The notes beneath the pieces were generated by a model. That model searched no databases. It had not been told where the DNA came from and was given only the letters and a program-made list of their open reading frames with translations. A stretch of DNA of 64,000 nucleotides, taken from the NCBI RefSeq assembly GCF_000202635.1, contig NC_015125.1, positions 3,534,001 through 3,598,000 on the forward strand, in the 5' to 3' direction. Each line of letters starts with the position of its first letter. Position 1 is the first letter of the stretch. Shown piece by piece: positions 48,719 through 58,049 of this stretch. A program made the position numbers and the translations under genes. The stretch comes from Microbacterium testaceum StLB037. GTDB taxonomy: Bacteria > Actinomycetota > Actinomycetes > Actinomycetales > Microbacteriaceae.

Positions 48719-49971
48719 GGCGTGTCCTTCTCGTCGGCGCGGACCGCGGGCGGCGTCGGTTTCGGCTGGTCGGCACCCGGCGCGTCCGGCAGGTTCACGA
48801 TCGCCGTCGGGGTGTCGTCCCGCACGGCCTTCTTCTTCTTGACCCGGGGAGGGGCATCGGACGTGCGATCCTCGACCGTCTCGGACACCTCGATCTTGCG
48901 ACCCCGCGGTCGCCACCTCGGACGCTCCGCGCCCGGGGCGACCTGCGTCTCCTTGGTCTTCGGCGGGTGCGCGCCCCGCACGCTCTGCGCGCCCTCGGGA
49001 CCCGTGAGCATGATCGAGTTGAGCTGGGGCAGGGCGATCCCCATCGCGTCGATCGCGCGCTTCAGGCGGGCCCGCAGTTCGCGGGCGACGTCGTCCTTGG
49101 CACTCGACCGCGTCTTCATGACGATTCGGATGACGAGAGCGTCGCCGCTGATGGACTCCAGACCCCAGATCTCGGGCTGCTCGATGATGCGCGAGCGCCA
49201 CTTCGGCTCCTTGGCCATGGCCTTCGCGGCCGACAGCATCGCCGTTTCCACGTCGTCGATCTCGGCATCCGTCGGTACCGCGAGATCGATGATCACGCGC
49301 GACCATCCTTGCGACATGTTGCCGATGCGCGTGATCTCACCGTTGCGGACGTACCAGAGGGTGCCGTTGACGTCGCGGACGTGGGTGATGCGCACGCTCA
49401 CGAACTCGACGATGCCCGTCGCGAGCCCGAGGTCGACGACGTCGCCGATGCCGATCTGGTCTTCCGCGACGATGAAGATGCCGTTGAGGACGTCCTTCAC
49501 GATGTTCTGGGCACCGAAACCGAGCCCGGCACCGACGGCGGCCGTCAGCAGGGTGAGCGAAGCAAGAGCGTTCGGCGCGGCGATGCTCGCGATCCACACC
49601 AACGCGACGATCACCAGGATGACGTTCACGATGTTCTGGAGGATCGTGCCGAGGGTGCGGGTGCGCTGCACGAGTCGGACCGCGCTCAGCGGGGAACGGT
49701 CGAGCGCCTGCGTGTCGTCGACGCGCGCCTTGCTCTTCGCCCCGTTCACGATGCGGTCGACGACGCGTCGGATGATGACGCGCAGCAGCCACGCGGCGAT
49801 CGCGATGCCGACGATGATCCCGAGGATGCGCAGCAGCACACCGCCGAACCCGAGCAGCTGGGTTCCGATCCAGGTCCAGGTGTCGAGGCTCGTCAGGTTA
49901 CCGGGGTCGATGGTCGTGGACGGCGAGGGAGACGGGTCGGGGACTTCGGCGAGAAGGGACATCCCCTTCAT
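48715..49971 (-). CDS. Small-conductance mechanosensitive channel (MscS family)
   Basis: 418 residues from ATG 49971 (ATG 49962 possible). Segments near residues 35-60 and 95-150; pore helix region ALASLTLLTAAVGAGLGFGAQNIVKDVLNG carries the MscS Ala/Gly pattern, followed by beta domain EDQIGIGDVVDLGLATGIVEFVSVRITHVRD. A long charged C-terminal tail (about 330-418) with RVKKKKA is extra. Releases solutes on hypo-osmotic shock. Confidence 0.9.
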   Translation of the reverse strand: MKGMSLLAEVPDPSPSPSTTIDPGNLTSLDTWTWIGTQLLGFGGVLLRILGIIVGIAIAAWLLRVIIRRVVDRIVNGAKSKARVDDTQALDRSPLSAVRLVQRTRTLGTILQNIVNVILVIVALVWIASIAAPNALASLTLLTAAVGAGLGFGAQNIVKDVLNGIFIVAEDQIGIGDVVDLGLATGIVEFVSVRITHVRDVNGTLWYVRNGEITRIGNMSQGWSRVIIDLAVPTDAEIDDVETAMLSAAKAMAKEPKWRSRIIEQPEIWGLESISGDALVIRIVMKTRSSAKDDVARELRARLKRAIDAMGIALPQLNSIMLTGPEGAQSVRGAHPPKTKETQVAPGAERPRWRPRGRKIEVSETVEDRTSDAPPRVKKKKAVRDDTPTAIVNLPDAPGADQPKPTPPAVRADEKDTP

Positions 49972-50007
49972 CGTAACGAGCGGCTCCTCAGCGAGGCCTG
50001 GGTACGA

Positions 50008-50043
50008 CGGATGCCTCCGCCCCCGAGGGGGCGGAGGCATCCG
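50008..50043 (-). terminator. Strong hairpin downstream of pepN
   Basis: Perfect 17-bp stem, arms 50008-50024 and 50027-50043, two-base loop. Arms start with CGGATGCC and end with GGCATCCG. It lies between the pepN stop and the MscS start, both on the minus strand. Confidence 0.8.
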
Positions 50044-50060
50044 AGGGGGAGAGGAGAGCG

Positions 50061-52628
50061 TTACGCCGCGTCGCGCTCCTGCACGGCCAGAGCACGCTCC
50101 ACACCGGCGAGGTTCTCGCTCACCAGACGGCGCAGTGCGGGGGCGGCATCCTTGTGCTCGGCGAGCCACCCGCGCGTCGCGTCCCGCAAAGCGGCGCTCG
50201 CGAGGGCTGCCGGGTACAGACCCACGATCAGGTACTGCGCGATCTGGTAGCTGCGCGACTCCCAGATGGGCAGCAGCATCGCGAAGTACGGCTCGACGAA
50301 GTCGGCGAGGACCTCGACCGTGGCCGGGTTGGTGAATCCCGCGGCCGTCGAGCGCACGATCGTGTTGGGGGCGTCGGTGCGCGCGATGAGCGAGTCCCAG
50401 GCCTCCTGCTTCGCGTCGTGAGAGGGAAGCGACGCCTTGGCCATCGCGGCGAACTCTCCGCCCTTGGCGGTGTTGTCCGCCGCGCGGGCCTCGTCGATGT
50501 CCGCGGCGGTGACCGCGCCCGACGCGGCGAGCGACACGAGCAGCTGCCACGACAGGTCGGTGTCGATCTCGAGGCCCTCGAGGGTCGTCGAGCCGTCACG
50601 CAGGGCCTTCACGGTCTCGGCGTGAGCCGGAGTGGATGCCGCCGACGCGAACGCCGTGACGAACTGCAGCTGGCTGTCGCTCCCGGCCTCCGCCGCCTGC
50701 GCGAGCTCCCACAGACCGTCCGCGACCCGCTGGCGCGACGCCTCGCGCTTCGCGGGGGCGACGTACGAGTTCGCCGCCAGCTGCAGCTGGGCGAGCGTCG
50801 TACGAACCGTCGTCGACTCGGTCTCGGAGCCGATGTTGCGCAGCACGAGGTCGAGGTAGTCGGTCGCCGAGGCCTCGGCATCCCGCGTCTGATCCCACGC
50901 GGCACCCCAGACGAGCGAGCGCGCGAGGGGGTCGGAGATGTCCTTGAGGTGCGCGATCGCGGTGGCGAGCGAGCGCTCGTCGAGACGGATCTTCGCGTAG
51001 GCGAGGTCGTTGTCGTTCAGCAGTACGAGGTCGGGACGACGGATGCCGCGCAGTTCGGGTACCTCGGTGCGGTCGCCGTCGACGTCGATCTCGACGTGGT
51101 GCACCCGCTCGAGGGCTCCGCCGTCGTTCAGCGAGTAGAAGCCAACACCCAGGCGGTGGGGACGGATGGTGGGGTAGTCGGCGGGGGCGGTCTGGACGAT
51201 CGCGAAGCGCGTTATCACGGTCCCTGAGCCTGTCGAAGGGTCGGCGCCCTCTTCGATGAGCGGGGTGAGGGTGTTCACGCCCGCGGTCTCGAGCCACTTC
51301 TTCGACCAGTCGCCCAGGTCGCGACCGCTCGTGGCCTCGAGCTCGACGAGCAGGTCGCCGACCTCGGTGTTCGACCACTGGTGCTTCTGGAAGTACGCGG
51401 CGACACCCGAGAAGAACTGCTCGATGCCCACCCAGGCGGCGAGCTGCTTGAGCACCGATCCGCCCTTGGCGTAGGTGATGCCGTCGAAGTTGACCTGCAC
51501 GTCTTCGAGGTCGTTGATCTCGGCGACGACGGGGTGGGTCGAGGGGAGCTGGTCCTGGCGGTAGGCCCAGGTCTTCTCCATCGCGTTGAAGGTCGTCCAG
51601 GCGGCCTCCCACTCGGTGGCTTCGGCGGTGGCGATCGTGGAGGCCCACTCGGCGAACGACTCGTTCAACCAGAGGTCGTTCCACCACTTCATCGTGACGA
51701 GGTCGCCGAACCACATGTGGGCGAGCTCGTGGAGGATCGTGACGACGCGGCGCTCCTTCACGGCATCCGTCACCTTGGAACGGAAGACGTAGGTCTCGGT
51801 GAAGGTCACCGCGCCCGCGTTCTCCATGGCCCCGGCGTTGAACTCGGGCACGAAGAGCTGGTCGTACTTGGCGAAGGGGTAGGGGAAGCCGAACTTCTCC
51901 TCGAAGTACGCGAATCCCTGACGGGTCTTGTCGAAGACGTAGTCGGCATCCAGGTACTGCCACAGGCTCTTGCGCGCGAACACGCCGAGCGGGATGACGC
52001 GGCCGTCGGCGCTGGTGAGCTCGCTGTAGGTCGCCTCGTAGGGGCCAGCGACGAGAGCGGTGATGTACGAGGAGATGCGCGGGGTGGCGGGGAAGTCCCA
52101 GCGGGCGGTGTCGTCGGACACGGCGACGGGTTCGGGCGTGGGGGAGTTGGAGACGACCTTCCACCGCGCGGGGGCCGTGACCGAGAACGTGAACTCGGCC
52201 TTCAGATCGGGCTGCTCGAACACGGTGTACATGCGGCGCGAGTCCGGAACCTCGAACTGCGAGTAGAGGTAGACCTCGCCGTCGACGGGGTCGACGAAGC
52301 GATGCAGACCTTCACCGGTGTTCGTGTATTCGCAGTCCGCGTCGACGATGAGTTCGTTCTCGGATGCCAAGCCGTCGAGCGCGATGCGCGAGTCGGCGAA
52401 CACCTCGGCGGGGTCGAGCTCGCGCCCGTTGAGCGTGACGGAGTGGACCGTCCGCGCGATGAGGTCGATGAAGGTCGACGCCCCCTCGGTGGCCGCGAAG
52501 GTCACCACCGTGCGGGACGAGAAGACCTCGTCGCCGCGAGTGAGGTCGAGCTGCACGTCGTAGGCGCGCGTGTCGACGATCGCGCGACGCTCCTGTGCTT
52601 CGATGCGGGTGAGGTTCTCTCCTGGCAC
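50061..52628 (-). CDS. pepN: Aminopeptidase N (M1 family)
   Basis: 855 residues. Removes N-terminal residues from peptides. GAMENAGAVTFTETYVF at about residue 265 and VTILHELAHMWFGDLVTMKWWNDLWLNESFAEW give GAMEN and HExxH-18-E, all intact; ERAP1-like C-terminal half (about 490-855). The stretch GADPSTGSGTVITRF near residue 460-475 is an in-frame copy of the repeat whose core is TGAGCCTGTCGAAG, lying in a loop that normally varies. Confidence 0.95.
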   Translation of the reverse strand: MPGENLTRIEAQERRAIVDTRAYDVQLDLTRGDEVFSSRTVVTFAATEGASTFIDLIARTVHSVTLNGRELDPAEVFADSRIALDGLASENELIVDADCEYTNTGEGLHRFVDPVDGEVYLYSQFEVPDSRRMYTVFEQPDLKAEFTFSVTAPARWKVVSNSPTPEPVAVSDDTARWDFPATPRISSYITALVAGPYEATYSELTSADGRVIPLGVFARKSLWQYLDADYVFDKTRQGFAYFEEKFGFPYPFAKYDQLFVPEFNAGAMENAGAVTFTETYVFRSKVTDAVKERRVVTILHELAHMWFGDLVTMKWWNDLWLNESFAEWASTIATAEATEWEAAWTTFNAMEKTWAYRQDQLPSTHPVVAEINDLEDVQVNFDGITYAKGGSVLKQLAAWVGIEQFFSGVAAYFQKHQWSNTEVGDLLVELEATSGRDLGDWSKKWLETAGVNTLTPLIEEGADPSTGSGTVITRFAIVQTAPADYPTIRPHRLGVGFYSLNDGGALERVHHVEIDVDGDRTEVPELRGIRRPDLVLLNDNDLAYAKIRLDERSLATAIAHLKDISDPLARSLVWGAAWDQTRDAEASATDYLDLVLRNIGSETESTTVRTTLAQLQLAANSYVAPAKREASRQRVADGLWELAQAAEAGSDSQLQFVTAFASAASTPAHAETVKALRDGSTTLEGLEIDTDLSWQLLVSLAASGAVTAADIDEARAADNTAKGGEFAAMAKASLPSHDAKQEAWDSLIARTDAPNTIVRSTAAGFTNPATVEVLADFVEPYFAMLLPIWESRSYQIAQYLIVGLYPAALASAALRDATRGWLAEHKDAAPALRRLVSENLAGVERALAVQERDAA
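51221..51240 (-). repeat. In-frame 20-base repeat inside pepN
   Basis: TCCCTGAGCCTGTCGAAGGG on the plus strand is the exact reverse complement of the 20-mer at 55708-55727. Encodes DPSTGSGT in PepN. Confidence 0.75.
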
Positions 52629-52776
52629 TGGCGTACTCCCTGGGATGAGGGTGGATCGCCGCAGAAAGCGCGGGCGCGTGTGACGACGAACGCCGTCGGC
52701 GACGATGACAACCAGATAAGCCTAGTCACGAGATAACCCGCATCCGGCCCGGGCGGGCAGGTGGGAGGATGTGGGA

Positions 52777-53964
52777 GTGAGCACGACCGACACGGAAACC
52801 AACCCTGAGACCGTCCTCTACGCGTCGCCCGCTGCGGCGTCCGGGCCCAAGTGGGTCGAGACGCCGGTGGCGTACGACGGCATCCTCCTCGCCGGTTTCG
52901 GCGGGCCCGAGGGCCAGGACGACGTCATCCCGTTCCTCCGCAATGTGACGCGGGGCCGCGGCATCCCCGACGAGCGCCTCGAGGAGGTCGCCCACCACTA
53001 CCGCCACTTCGGCGGCGTGAGCCCGATCAACCAGCACAACCGCGAGCTGAAGGCGGCGCTCGAGGCCGAGATCGCGAAGCGCGGACTGGGCCTTCCCGTC
53101 TACTGGGGCAATCGCAACTGGGCGCCCTACCTCGAAGAGGCCGTCACCGAGGCCGCCGAGGCCGGAGACACGACCCTCCTCGCGATCGCCACGAGCGCCT
53201 ACAGCTCCTTCTCGAGCTGCCGTCAGTACCGCGAAGACTACGCGCGCGTGCTCGAGGCCACGGGCCTCGGCGAGACGGTGACCATCGACAAGGTCCGCCA
53301 GTTCTTCGACCACCCGGGATTCGTGACCACGTTCGTCCGGGGAGTGACGGATGCCGTGTCGGCCTACATCGCGGACGGCATCGCCCCCGAGAAGATCCGG
53401 GTGCTCTTCTCCACCCACTCCATTCCGACCGCCGACGCGCAGCGCTCCGGCCCCCGCGACGTCGACTTCGGCGAGGGCGGCGCGTACGAGGCCCAGCACA
53501 AGGCGGTCGCCGCGTTCGTCATGGCCGAGGTCGCCGCGGCCGTGGCCGACGTCGAGTGGGAGCTGGTCTACCAGTCGCGCTCCGGCCCGCCGACCCAGCC
53601 GTGGCTCGAGCCCGACGTCAACGACGTCATCGCGGAGCTGCCCGGTCGCGGGGCGGAGGCCGTGGTCATCGTGCCCCTGGGCTTCGTCAGCGACCACATG
53701 GAGGTGCTCTGGGACCTCGACACCGAGGCGATGGAAGCCGCCGAGGAAGCCGGCATCAAGGCTGTGCGCACCCCCACTCCCGGCATCGACCCCGCGTACG
53801 TCTCGGGACTCATCGATCTCGTCGAGGAGCGCCTCAAGGGCACCCCGAAGGCGGAGCGTCCGCACCTCACCGATCTCGGTCCGTGGTACGACGTCTGCCG
53901 CCCCGGATGCTGCGAGAACATCCGCGCCGGCTTCAAGCCGGTCGCGGCGGGCGTTCGTCCCTGA
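52777..53964 (+). CDS. cpfC: Ferrochelatase (coproporphyrin III type likely)
   Basis: 395 residues from GTG 52777 with GGGAGG at 52763-52768; GTG 52771 is too close to that site. Inserts iron into the porphyrin, in actinobacteria normally coproporphyrin III. GILLAGFGGPEGQDDVIPFL, GGVSPINQHNRELKAAL, RVLFSTHSIP (catalytic His) and YQSRSGPPTQPWLEPDVNDV. Cys in SSFSSCRQY plus WYDVCRPGCCEN near the end could hold the [2Fe-2S] cluster known in mycobacterial CpfC. No other haem gene is adjacent. Confidence 0.9.
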   Translation: MSTTDTETNPETVLYASPAAASGPKWVETPVAYDGILLAGFGGPEGQDDVIPFLRNVTRGRGIPDERLEEVAHHYRHFGGVSPINQHNRELKAALEAEIAKRGLGLPVYWGNRNWAPYLEEAVTEAAEAGDTTLLAIATSAYSSFSSCRQYREDYARVLEATGLGETVTIDKVRQFFDHPGFVTTFVRGVTDAVSAYIADGIAPEKIRVLFSTHSIPTADAQRSGPRDVDFGEGGAYEAQHKAVAAFVMAEVAAAVADVEWELVYQSRSGPPTQPWLEPDVNDVIAELPGRGAEAVVIVPLGFVSDHMEVLWDLDTEAMEAAEEAGIKAVRTPTPGIDPAYVSGLIDLVEERLKGTPKAERPHLTDLGPWYDVCRPGCCENIRAGFKPVAAGVRP

Positions 53965-54042
53965 CGATCCGATCGACGCCGTCCGTTCTCCCCGGGGAGC
54001 GGACGGCGTCGTCATGTCCGCCGCGATGTCGTCGGCCCTCAA

Positions 54043-54048
54043 TAGGAT
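54043..54048 (+). promoter_or_regulatory. -10 hexamer TAGGAT for rpiB
   Basis: Ends six bases before the ATG at 54055; leaderless arrangement. Confidence 0.6.
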
Positions 54049-54054
54049 GAGCGC

Positions 54055-54597
54055 ATGCGAATCCACCTCGGCACCGACCACGCCGGTCTCGAATTCTCGA
54101 CCCAGATCCAGCACCACCTCGCCTCGCAGGGGCACGAGGTCGTCGACCACGGTCCGATCGAGTACGACCCGCTCGACGACTACCCCGCGTTCTGCATCCG
54201 CGCGGCGCAGGCCGTCGTCCGTGATCAGGCGGATGGTGTCGAGAGTCTCGGCGTCGTCTTCGGCGGTTCCGGCAACGGCGAGCAGATCGCGGCGAACAAG
54301 GTCCTCGGCGTGCGTGCCGCCCTCGTCTGGAGCATCGCGACGGCCGAGCTCGCCCGCGAGCACAACGACGCGAACGTGATCGCCATCGGTGCGCGCCAGC
54401 ACACCTTCGAAGAAGCTGCCTCGTTCATCGACCGCTTCATCACCACTCCCTTCTCGGGTGAAGAACGCCACGCGCGCCGCATCGCGCAGCTCGCCGCGTA
54501 CGAGCAGGACGGCGTTCTGCTGCCCGATCCGCGCGAGAAGCGGTCGCACCCCGACGTCCTCGCCGCCGGCGACTCCTTCGACCCCGAGGCAGGCTGA
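54055..54597 (+). CDS. rpiB: Ribose-5-phosphate isomerase B
   Basis: 180 residues. Interconverts ribose-5-P and ribulose-5-P. RIHLGTDHAGLEFSTQI at the start and LGVVFGGSGNGEQIAANKVLG at about 65-85. The catalytic Cys of enterobacterial RpiB (CGTGIG) is absent; the Glu in GSGNGEQ matches the glutamate base of the mycobacterial form. Overlaps the glycosylase by one base (TGATG). Confidence 0.94.
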   Translation: MRIHLGTDHAGLEFSTQIQHHLASQGHEVVDHGPIEYDPLDDYPAFCIRAAQAVVRDQADGVESLGVVFGGSGNGEQIAANKVLGVRAALVWSIATAELAREHNDANVIAIGARQHTFEEAASFIDRFITTPFSGEERHARRIAQLAAYEQDGVLLPDPREKRSHPDVLAAGDSFDPEAG

Positions 54598-55589
54598 TGC
54601 CCGAAGGGCATTCCGTCCACCGCATCGCTCGGCAGTTCGCCCGGAACATCGTGGGCCGCACGGTGTCGGCATCCAGTCCGCAAGGGCGATTCGTCGAGGG
54701 GGCGTCCGTCATCGACGGGCGCGAAACGATCGATGTGCGTGCCGTCGGCAAGCAGATGTTCCTCGCCTTCGAGGGCGACATGTGGCTGCGGGTGCACCTC
54801 GGCATGTACGGCGCCTGGGACTTCTCCGGGGAGGTCGCCGTCGACGCGACCATCGCCTCGGCGAACGGTCGTATGGGACACACCAACCAGCGCGGCACGG
54901 TGCTCGACGACGCACCGATCCTGGATGCCGCGGGGGAGAACTCCCTCAGCTCGATCGGGGCTCCGCGACGGGCGCGTGTGCGCATGTCGGAGCAGACGAC
55001 AGGGCTCGAAGAACAGACCGAGTGGCCGCCTCCCATCGTGGGAGCGGTCCGCCTCCGTCTGCTCACCGAAAGCACGTGCGCCGACCTGCGCGGGCCGACC
55101 GCCTGCGCGCTGCAGTCGCCCGACGAGGTCGCCGCGACCATCGCGAAGCTCGGACCTGATCCGCTCGTCGACGATGTGAGCGAGGGGGAGGAACGCTTCA
55201 CGGCCACCGTGCGCAAGAAGCCGACGGCGATCGGCCTTCTCCTCATGGATCAGTCCGTCGTCAGTGGTATCGGCAACGTCTACCGCGCGGAGATCCTCTT
55301 CCGTGCCCGGCAGAACCCGCACACGCCCGGCCGCGACGTGCCCGAGGAGGTCGTGCGCGAAATGTGGCGCGACTGGGTGCGATTGCTGTCGATCGGGGTC
55401 GAGACCGGCCAGATGATGACGATGGACGACCTCGATCCCGAGGCGTACCGCCGCGCGATGGCCCACCGCGACGACCGTCACTGGGTGTACCACCGTGCCG
55501 GTCTGCCCTGCCGCGTCTGCGGCACGACGGTGCTCATGGAGGAAGCCGCCGGGCGAAAGCTGTACTGGTGCCCGACGTGTCAGGCGTGA
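54597..55589 (+). CDS. Fpg/Nei family DNA glycosylase (Nei2-like)
   Basis: 330 residues. Starts MPEGHSVHRIARQF, so Pro2 and Glu3 of the catalytic N-terminus are in place. Bifunctional glycosylase/AP-lyase on oxidised bases. H2TH region TAIGLLLMDQSVVSGIGNVYRAEILFRA at about 215-245; C-terminal zinc finger CRVCG ... YWCPTCQA is intact. The S/H at positions 5-6 groups it with Nei2 rather than MutM. Confidence 0.92.
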   Translation: MPEGHSVHRIARQFARNIVGRTVSASSPQGRFVEGASVIDGRETIDVRAVGKQMFLAFEGDMWLRVHLGMYGAWDFSGEVAVDATIASANGRMGHTNQRGTVLDDAPILDAAGENSLSSIGAPRRARVRMSEQTTGLEEQTEWPPPIVGAVRLRLLTESTCADLRGPTACALQSPDEVAATIAKLGPDPLVDDVSEGEERFTATVRKKPTAIGLLLMDQSVVSGIGNVYRAEILFRARQNPHTPGRDVPEEVVREMWRDWVRLLSIGVETGQMMTMDDLDPEAYRRAMAHRDDRHWVYHRAGLPCRVCGTTVLMEEAAGRKLYWCPTCQA

Positions 55590-55615
55590 GTGCGCGGGGC
55601 GCGGTCAGGCAGGTC

Positions 55616-55727
55616 GCTGAGCCTGTCGAAGCCACCGAGCGTGCGCGGGTTCCGGTCGGGCAGGCGGCTGAGCCTGTCGAAGCCACCGAGCGTGAGCGGG
55701 TTCCGGTCCCTTCGACAGGCTCAGGGA
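55616..55727. repeat. 51-base tandem repeat plus an inverted copy of its core
   Basis: Two direct copies at 55616-55666 and 55667-55717 share GCTGAGCCTGTCGAAGCCAC and the following CGAGCGTG; the reverse-complement core CTTCGACAGGCTCA lies at 55710-55723 in a 20-mer (55708-55727) identical to the one in pepN. Copy 2 and the inverted copy could form a long hairpin. Fills most of the 174-base gap between genes. Confidence 0.85.
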
Positions 55728-55751
55728 CCTCGGGTTCCGGGCGCAGCGTTC

Positions 55752-55757
55752 TAGGCT
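55752..55757 (+). promoter_or_regulatory. -10 hexamer TAGGCT for the PaiB-like gene
   Basis: Ends six bases before GTG 55764; leaderless arrangement just after the repeat cluster. Confidence 0.55.
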
Positions 55758-55763
55758 GATCCG

Positions 55764-56387
55764 GTGCGTCAGAACCCGAGCTTCGCGATGACCGACGTCG
55801 GCGAACTCCGCCGTCTCATCGACCTCCATCCCTGGGTCACCCTCGTCAGCCAGAGCGCCGACGGCCTCGTCGCCTCGCACTACGCCGTGATGCTCGACGA
55901 CGAACGCGATGACCTCACGATCGTCGGTCATGTCGGCAAGCCCGACGACGCCATCCTCGGTCTCGGCGAGCGTGAGCTGCTCGTGGTCGTGCAGGGACCG
56001 CACGGGTACATCACGCCCCGGTGGTACGGCGACGTCCCCGCCGTGCCGACGTGGAACTTCGTTTCCGCTCACCTGTCCGGCATCCCGGAGATCCTCAGCC
56101 CCGAAGAGAACCTGCGCGTGCTCGACCGGCTCGTCGAGCGCTTCGAGGGTCGAGAGGACGGGGCGCGCGGCCTCTACGCGCTGCCCAACGACGCGACCTT
56201 CGTCGAACGGCTCGAACGAGGAACCGTCGGGTTCCGCCTCACCCCGAGCCGGGTGACGGCCAAGCGCAAACTGAGCCAGAACAAGACGCCCGAGGTGGTC
56301 GAGACGATCATCGACGGGCTGTCGGACCAGAACCCCGACCTCGCCGCCGAGATGCGCCGCGTGGCCGATGCCCGGGTCCGCCCGTGA
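55764..56387 (+). CDS. PaiB-like FMN-binding negative transcriptional regulator
   Basis: 207 residues. Family fold is a split-barrel flavin-binding domain. LHPWVTLVSQSADGLVASHYAVMLD, VVVQGPHGYITPRWYGD and VPTWNFVSAHLSG are family signatures. No DNA-binding domain is evident despite the family name. Overlaps the amidohydrolase by GTGA. Confidence 0.88.
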   Translation: MRQNPSFAMTDVGELRRLIDLHPWVTLVSQSADGLVASHYAVMLDDERDDLTIVGHVGKPDDAILGLGERELLVVVQGPHGYITPRWYGDVPAVPTWNFVSAHLSGIPEILSPEENLRVLDRLVERFEGREDGARGLYALPNDATFVERLERGTVGFRLTPSRVTAKRKLSQNKTPEVVETIIDGLSDQNPDLAAEMRRVADARVRP

Positions 56388-57877
56388 TCGGCGAGACCGC
56401 GGGATTCGTCCGCGCCGTGCGCGTCGCCGGTCCGGGTCGGGAGTTCCTCCCCACGACCGAGCCCGTGGACCTCGTCATCGCGAACGGTCTCATCGCGGAC
56501 ATCGCGCCGACCGGCAATCTCCGACCGACCGGGTTCGTCGTCGAGGGCGAAGGAGGCTGGCTGCTCCCCGGGCTGTGGGACCACCATGTCCACGTCCTGC
56601 AGTGGGCCCTGGCCGCCGATCGGGTGCCGCTCGGCGAGGTGGCCTCGGCCCGCGACGCCGCGACGATCATGGGACTCGCTCCGGAGAACGACGGGCGCCG
56701 CGTCGGCTCGGGATTCCGCGACGGCCTGTGGCCCGATGTCCCGAGCCTGGAGCTCCTGGATGCCGCCACCGGCAGCGTTCCCACGTATCTCATCAACGCC
56801 GACGTCCACAGCGTCTGGATGAACACGGCCGCCTTCCGTCGCGAGGGTTTCGAGCCCGCGGCATCCGGAATGCTCCGCGAGGAGGACGCCTTCGAGATCT
56901 CGCGGCGAGTGAACGCGGTCGCGCCTGAGACCGCCGACCGCGCGGTCGAGCGGATGGCGCGTGCCGCAGCCGCCCGAGGGATCGTCGGACTCGTCGACCT
57001 CGACATGACCTGGAACGACGAGCCGTGGCAGCGGCGGGTGGCGCGCGGCTTCGAGACGCTCCGCGTCTCGTACGGCACCTATCCGGAGCATCTCGACCGA
57101 GCGATCGCGGAGGGCCTTCGCACGGGCGACCGCGTGCGCGGCGCGGCGAACGACCTCGTGCGCGTCGGACCTCTGAAGGCGATCACGGACGGCTCCCTCG
57201 GTACGCGGACGGCTGCGTGCGCCCACCACTATCCGGGAGAGGTCGGTAATCACGGCATCCTGACCGTGCCACCGGACGAGCTCGTCGAGATGATGACGCG
57301 CGCCACGGCCGCGGGCCTGGAGTGCGCGATCCACGCGATCGGCGACCTCGCGAACGCGCACGCGCTCGATGCCTACGCCCGCACCGGCGCCGTGGGGACG
57401 ATCGAGCACGCGCAGCTCGTCGCGCACGCCGACATCCCGCGGTTCGCGCGCCTCGGGGTGGCGGCGAGTGTGCAGCCGGAGCACGCGCTCGACGATCGAG
57501 ACATGACGGATGCCATCTGGGCCGAGCAGTCCGCGCAGCCCTACCCCCTGCGGGCGCTGGCCGACAGCGGCGCCAACCTCCGCTTCGGCTCGGATGCGCC
57601 GGTGGCGCCCCTCGACCCGTGGGCGGCCATCGCCTCGGCCGTGTTCCGCACGCGGGATGGGCGCGATGCCTGGCAGCCGCACGAGCGCGTGGACATCGAC
57701 ACCGCGATCGCGGCATCCACCGCGGGAGGCTCGACATCGCCCGCGGAGATCGCTCCGGGCGCCCTCGCCGACCTCGTCATCGTGGGGGCGGACCCGCTCA
57801 CCGCCGACGAGCGCGGTCTGCGCGCGATGCCGGTGCGCACGACGATGCTCGCCGGTCGCGTGACGCACGGCGCCTGA
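56384..57877 (+). CDS. Amidohydrolase (YtcJ-like, amidohydrolase 3)
   Basis: 497 residues from GTG 56384. Metal-dependent TIM-barrel hydrolase. LLPGLWDHHVHVLQW gives the HxH pair, ITDGSLGTRTAACAHHYPG the second-shell segment, CAIHAIGDLANAHALDAY and TIEHAQLVAHADIPRFA two further histidines, and FGSDAPVAPLDPWAAIA the final Asp. Substrate cannot be read. Confidence 0.9.
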   Translation: MIGETAGFVRAVRVAGPGREFLPTTEPVDLVIANGLIADIAPTGNLRPTGFVVEGEGGWLLPGLWDHHVHVLQWALAADRVPLGEVASARDAATIMGLAPENDGRRVGSGFRDGLWPDVPSLELLDAATGSVPTYLINADVHSVWMNTAAFRREGFEPAASGMLREEDAFEISRRVNAVAPETADRAVERMARAAAARGIVGLVDLDMTWNDEPWQRRVARGFETLRVSYGTYPEHLDRAIAEGLRTGDRVRGAANDLVRVGPLKAITDGSLGTRTAACAHHYPGEVGNHGILTVPPDELVEMMTRATAAGLECAIHAIGDLANAHALDAYARTGAVGTIEHAQLVAHADIPRFARLGVAASVQPEHALDDRDMTDAIWAEQSAQPYPLRALADSGANLRFGSDAPVAPLDPWAAIASAVFRTRDGRDAWQPHERVDIDTAIAASTAGGSTSPAEIAPGALADLVIVGADPLTADERGLRAMPVRTTMLAGRVTHGA

Positions 57878-58049
57878 GCCAGGCCGCGCGCGGGGCGTCC
57901 CCCTCGCGCGTCTGGGGGAGGCGGGTGAACACTCCGCGTGCCGGGGCGAAAACTCGCCCGGGAGGGGGATGAACGCATGCGTACATGCTGACGCGATGGT
58001 TGACTCAGCGGGTCATCGCGCTGTCTCGCGCCCTCATCCTGGGAGAACA

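Noticed and set aside
55605..55760. CRISPR array at the 51-base tandem repeats
   Set aside because: Only two direct copies, no unique spacers between them, and no cas genes in the window.
57969..58049. Upstream ATG of the propeller gene
   Set aside because: Puts 27 unlikely residues before a normal Tat leader; its GGAGG is too close, and 58050 gives a standard signal peptide.
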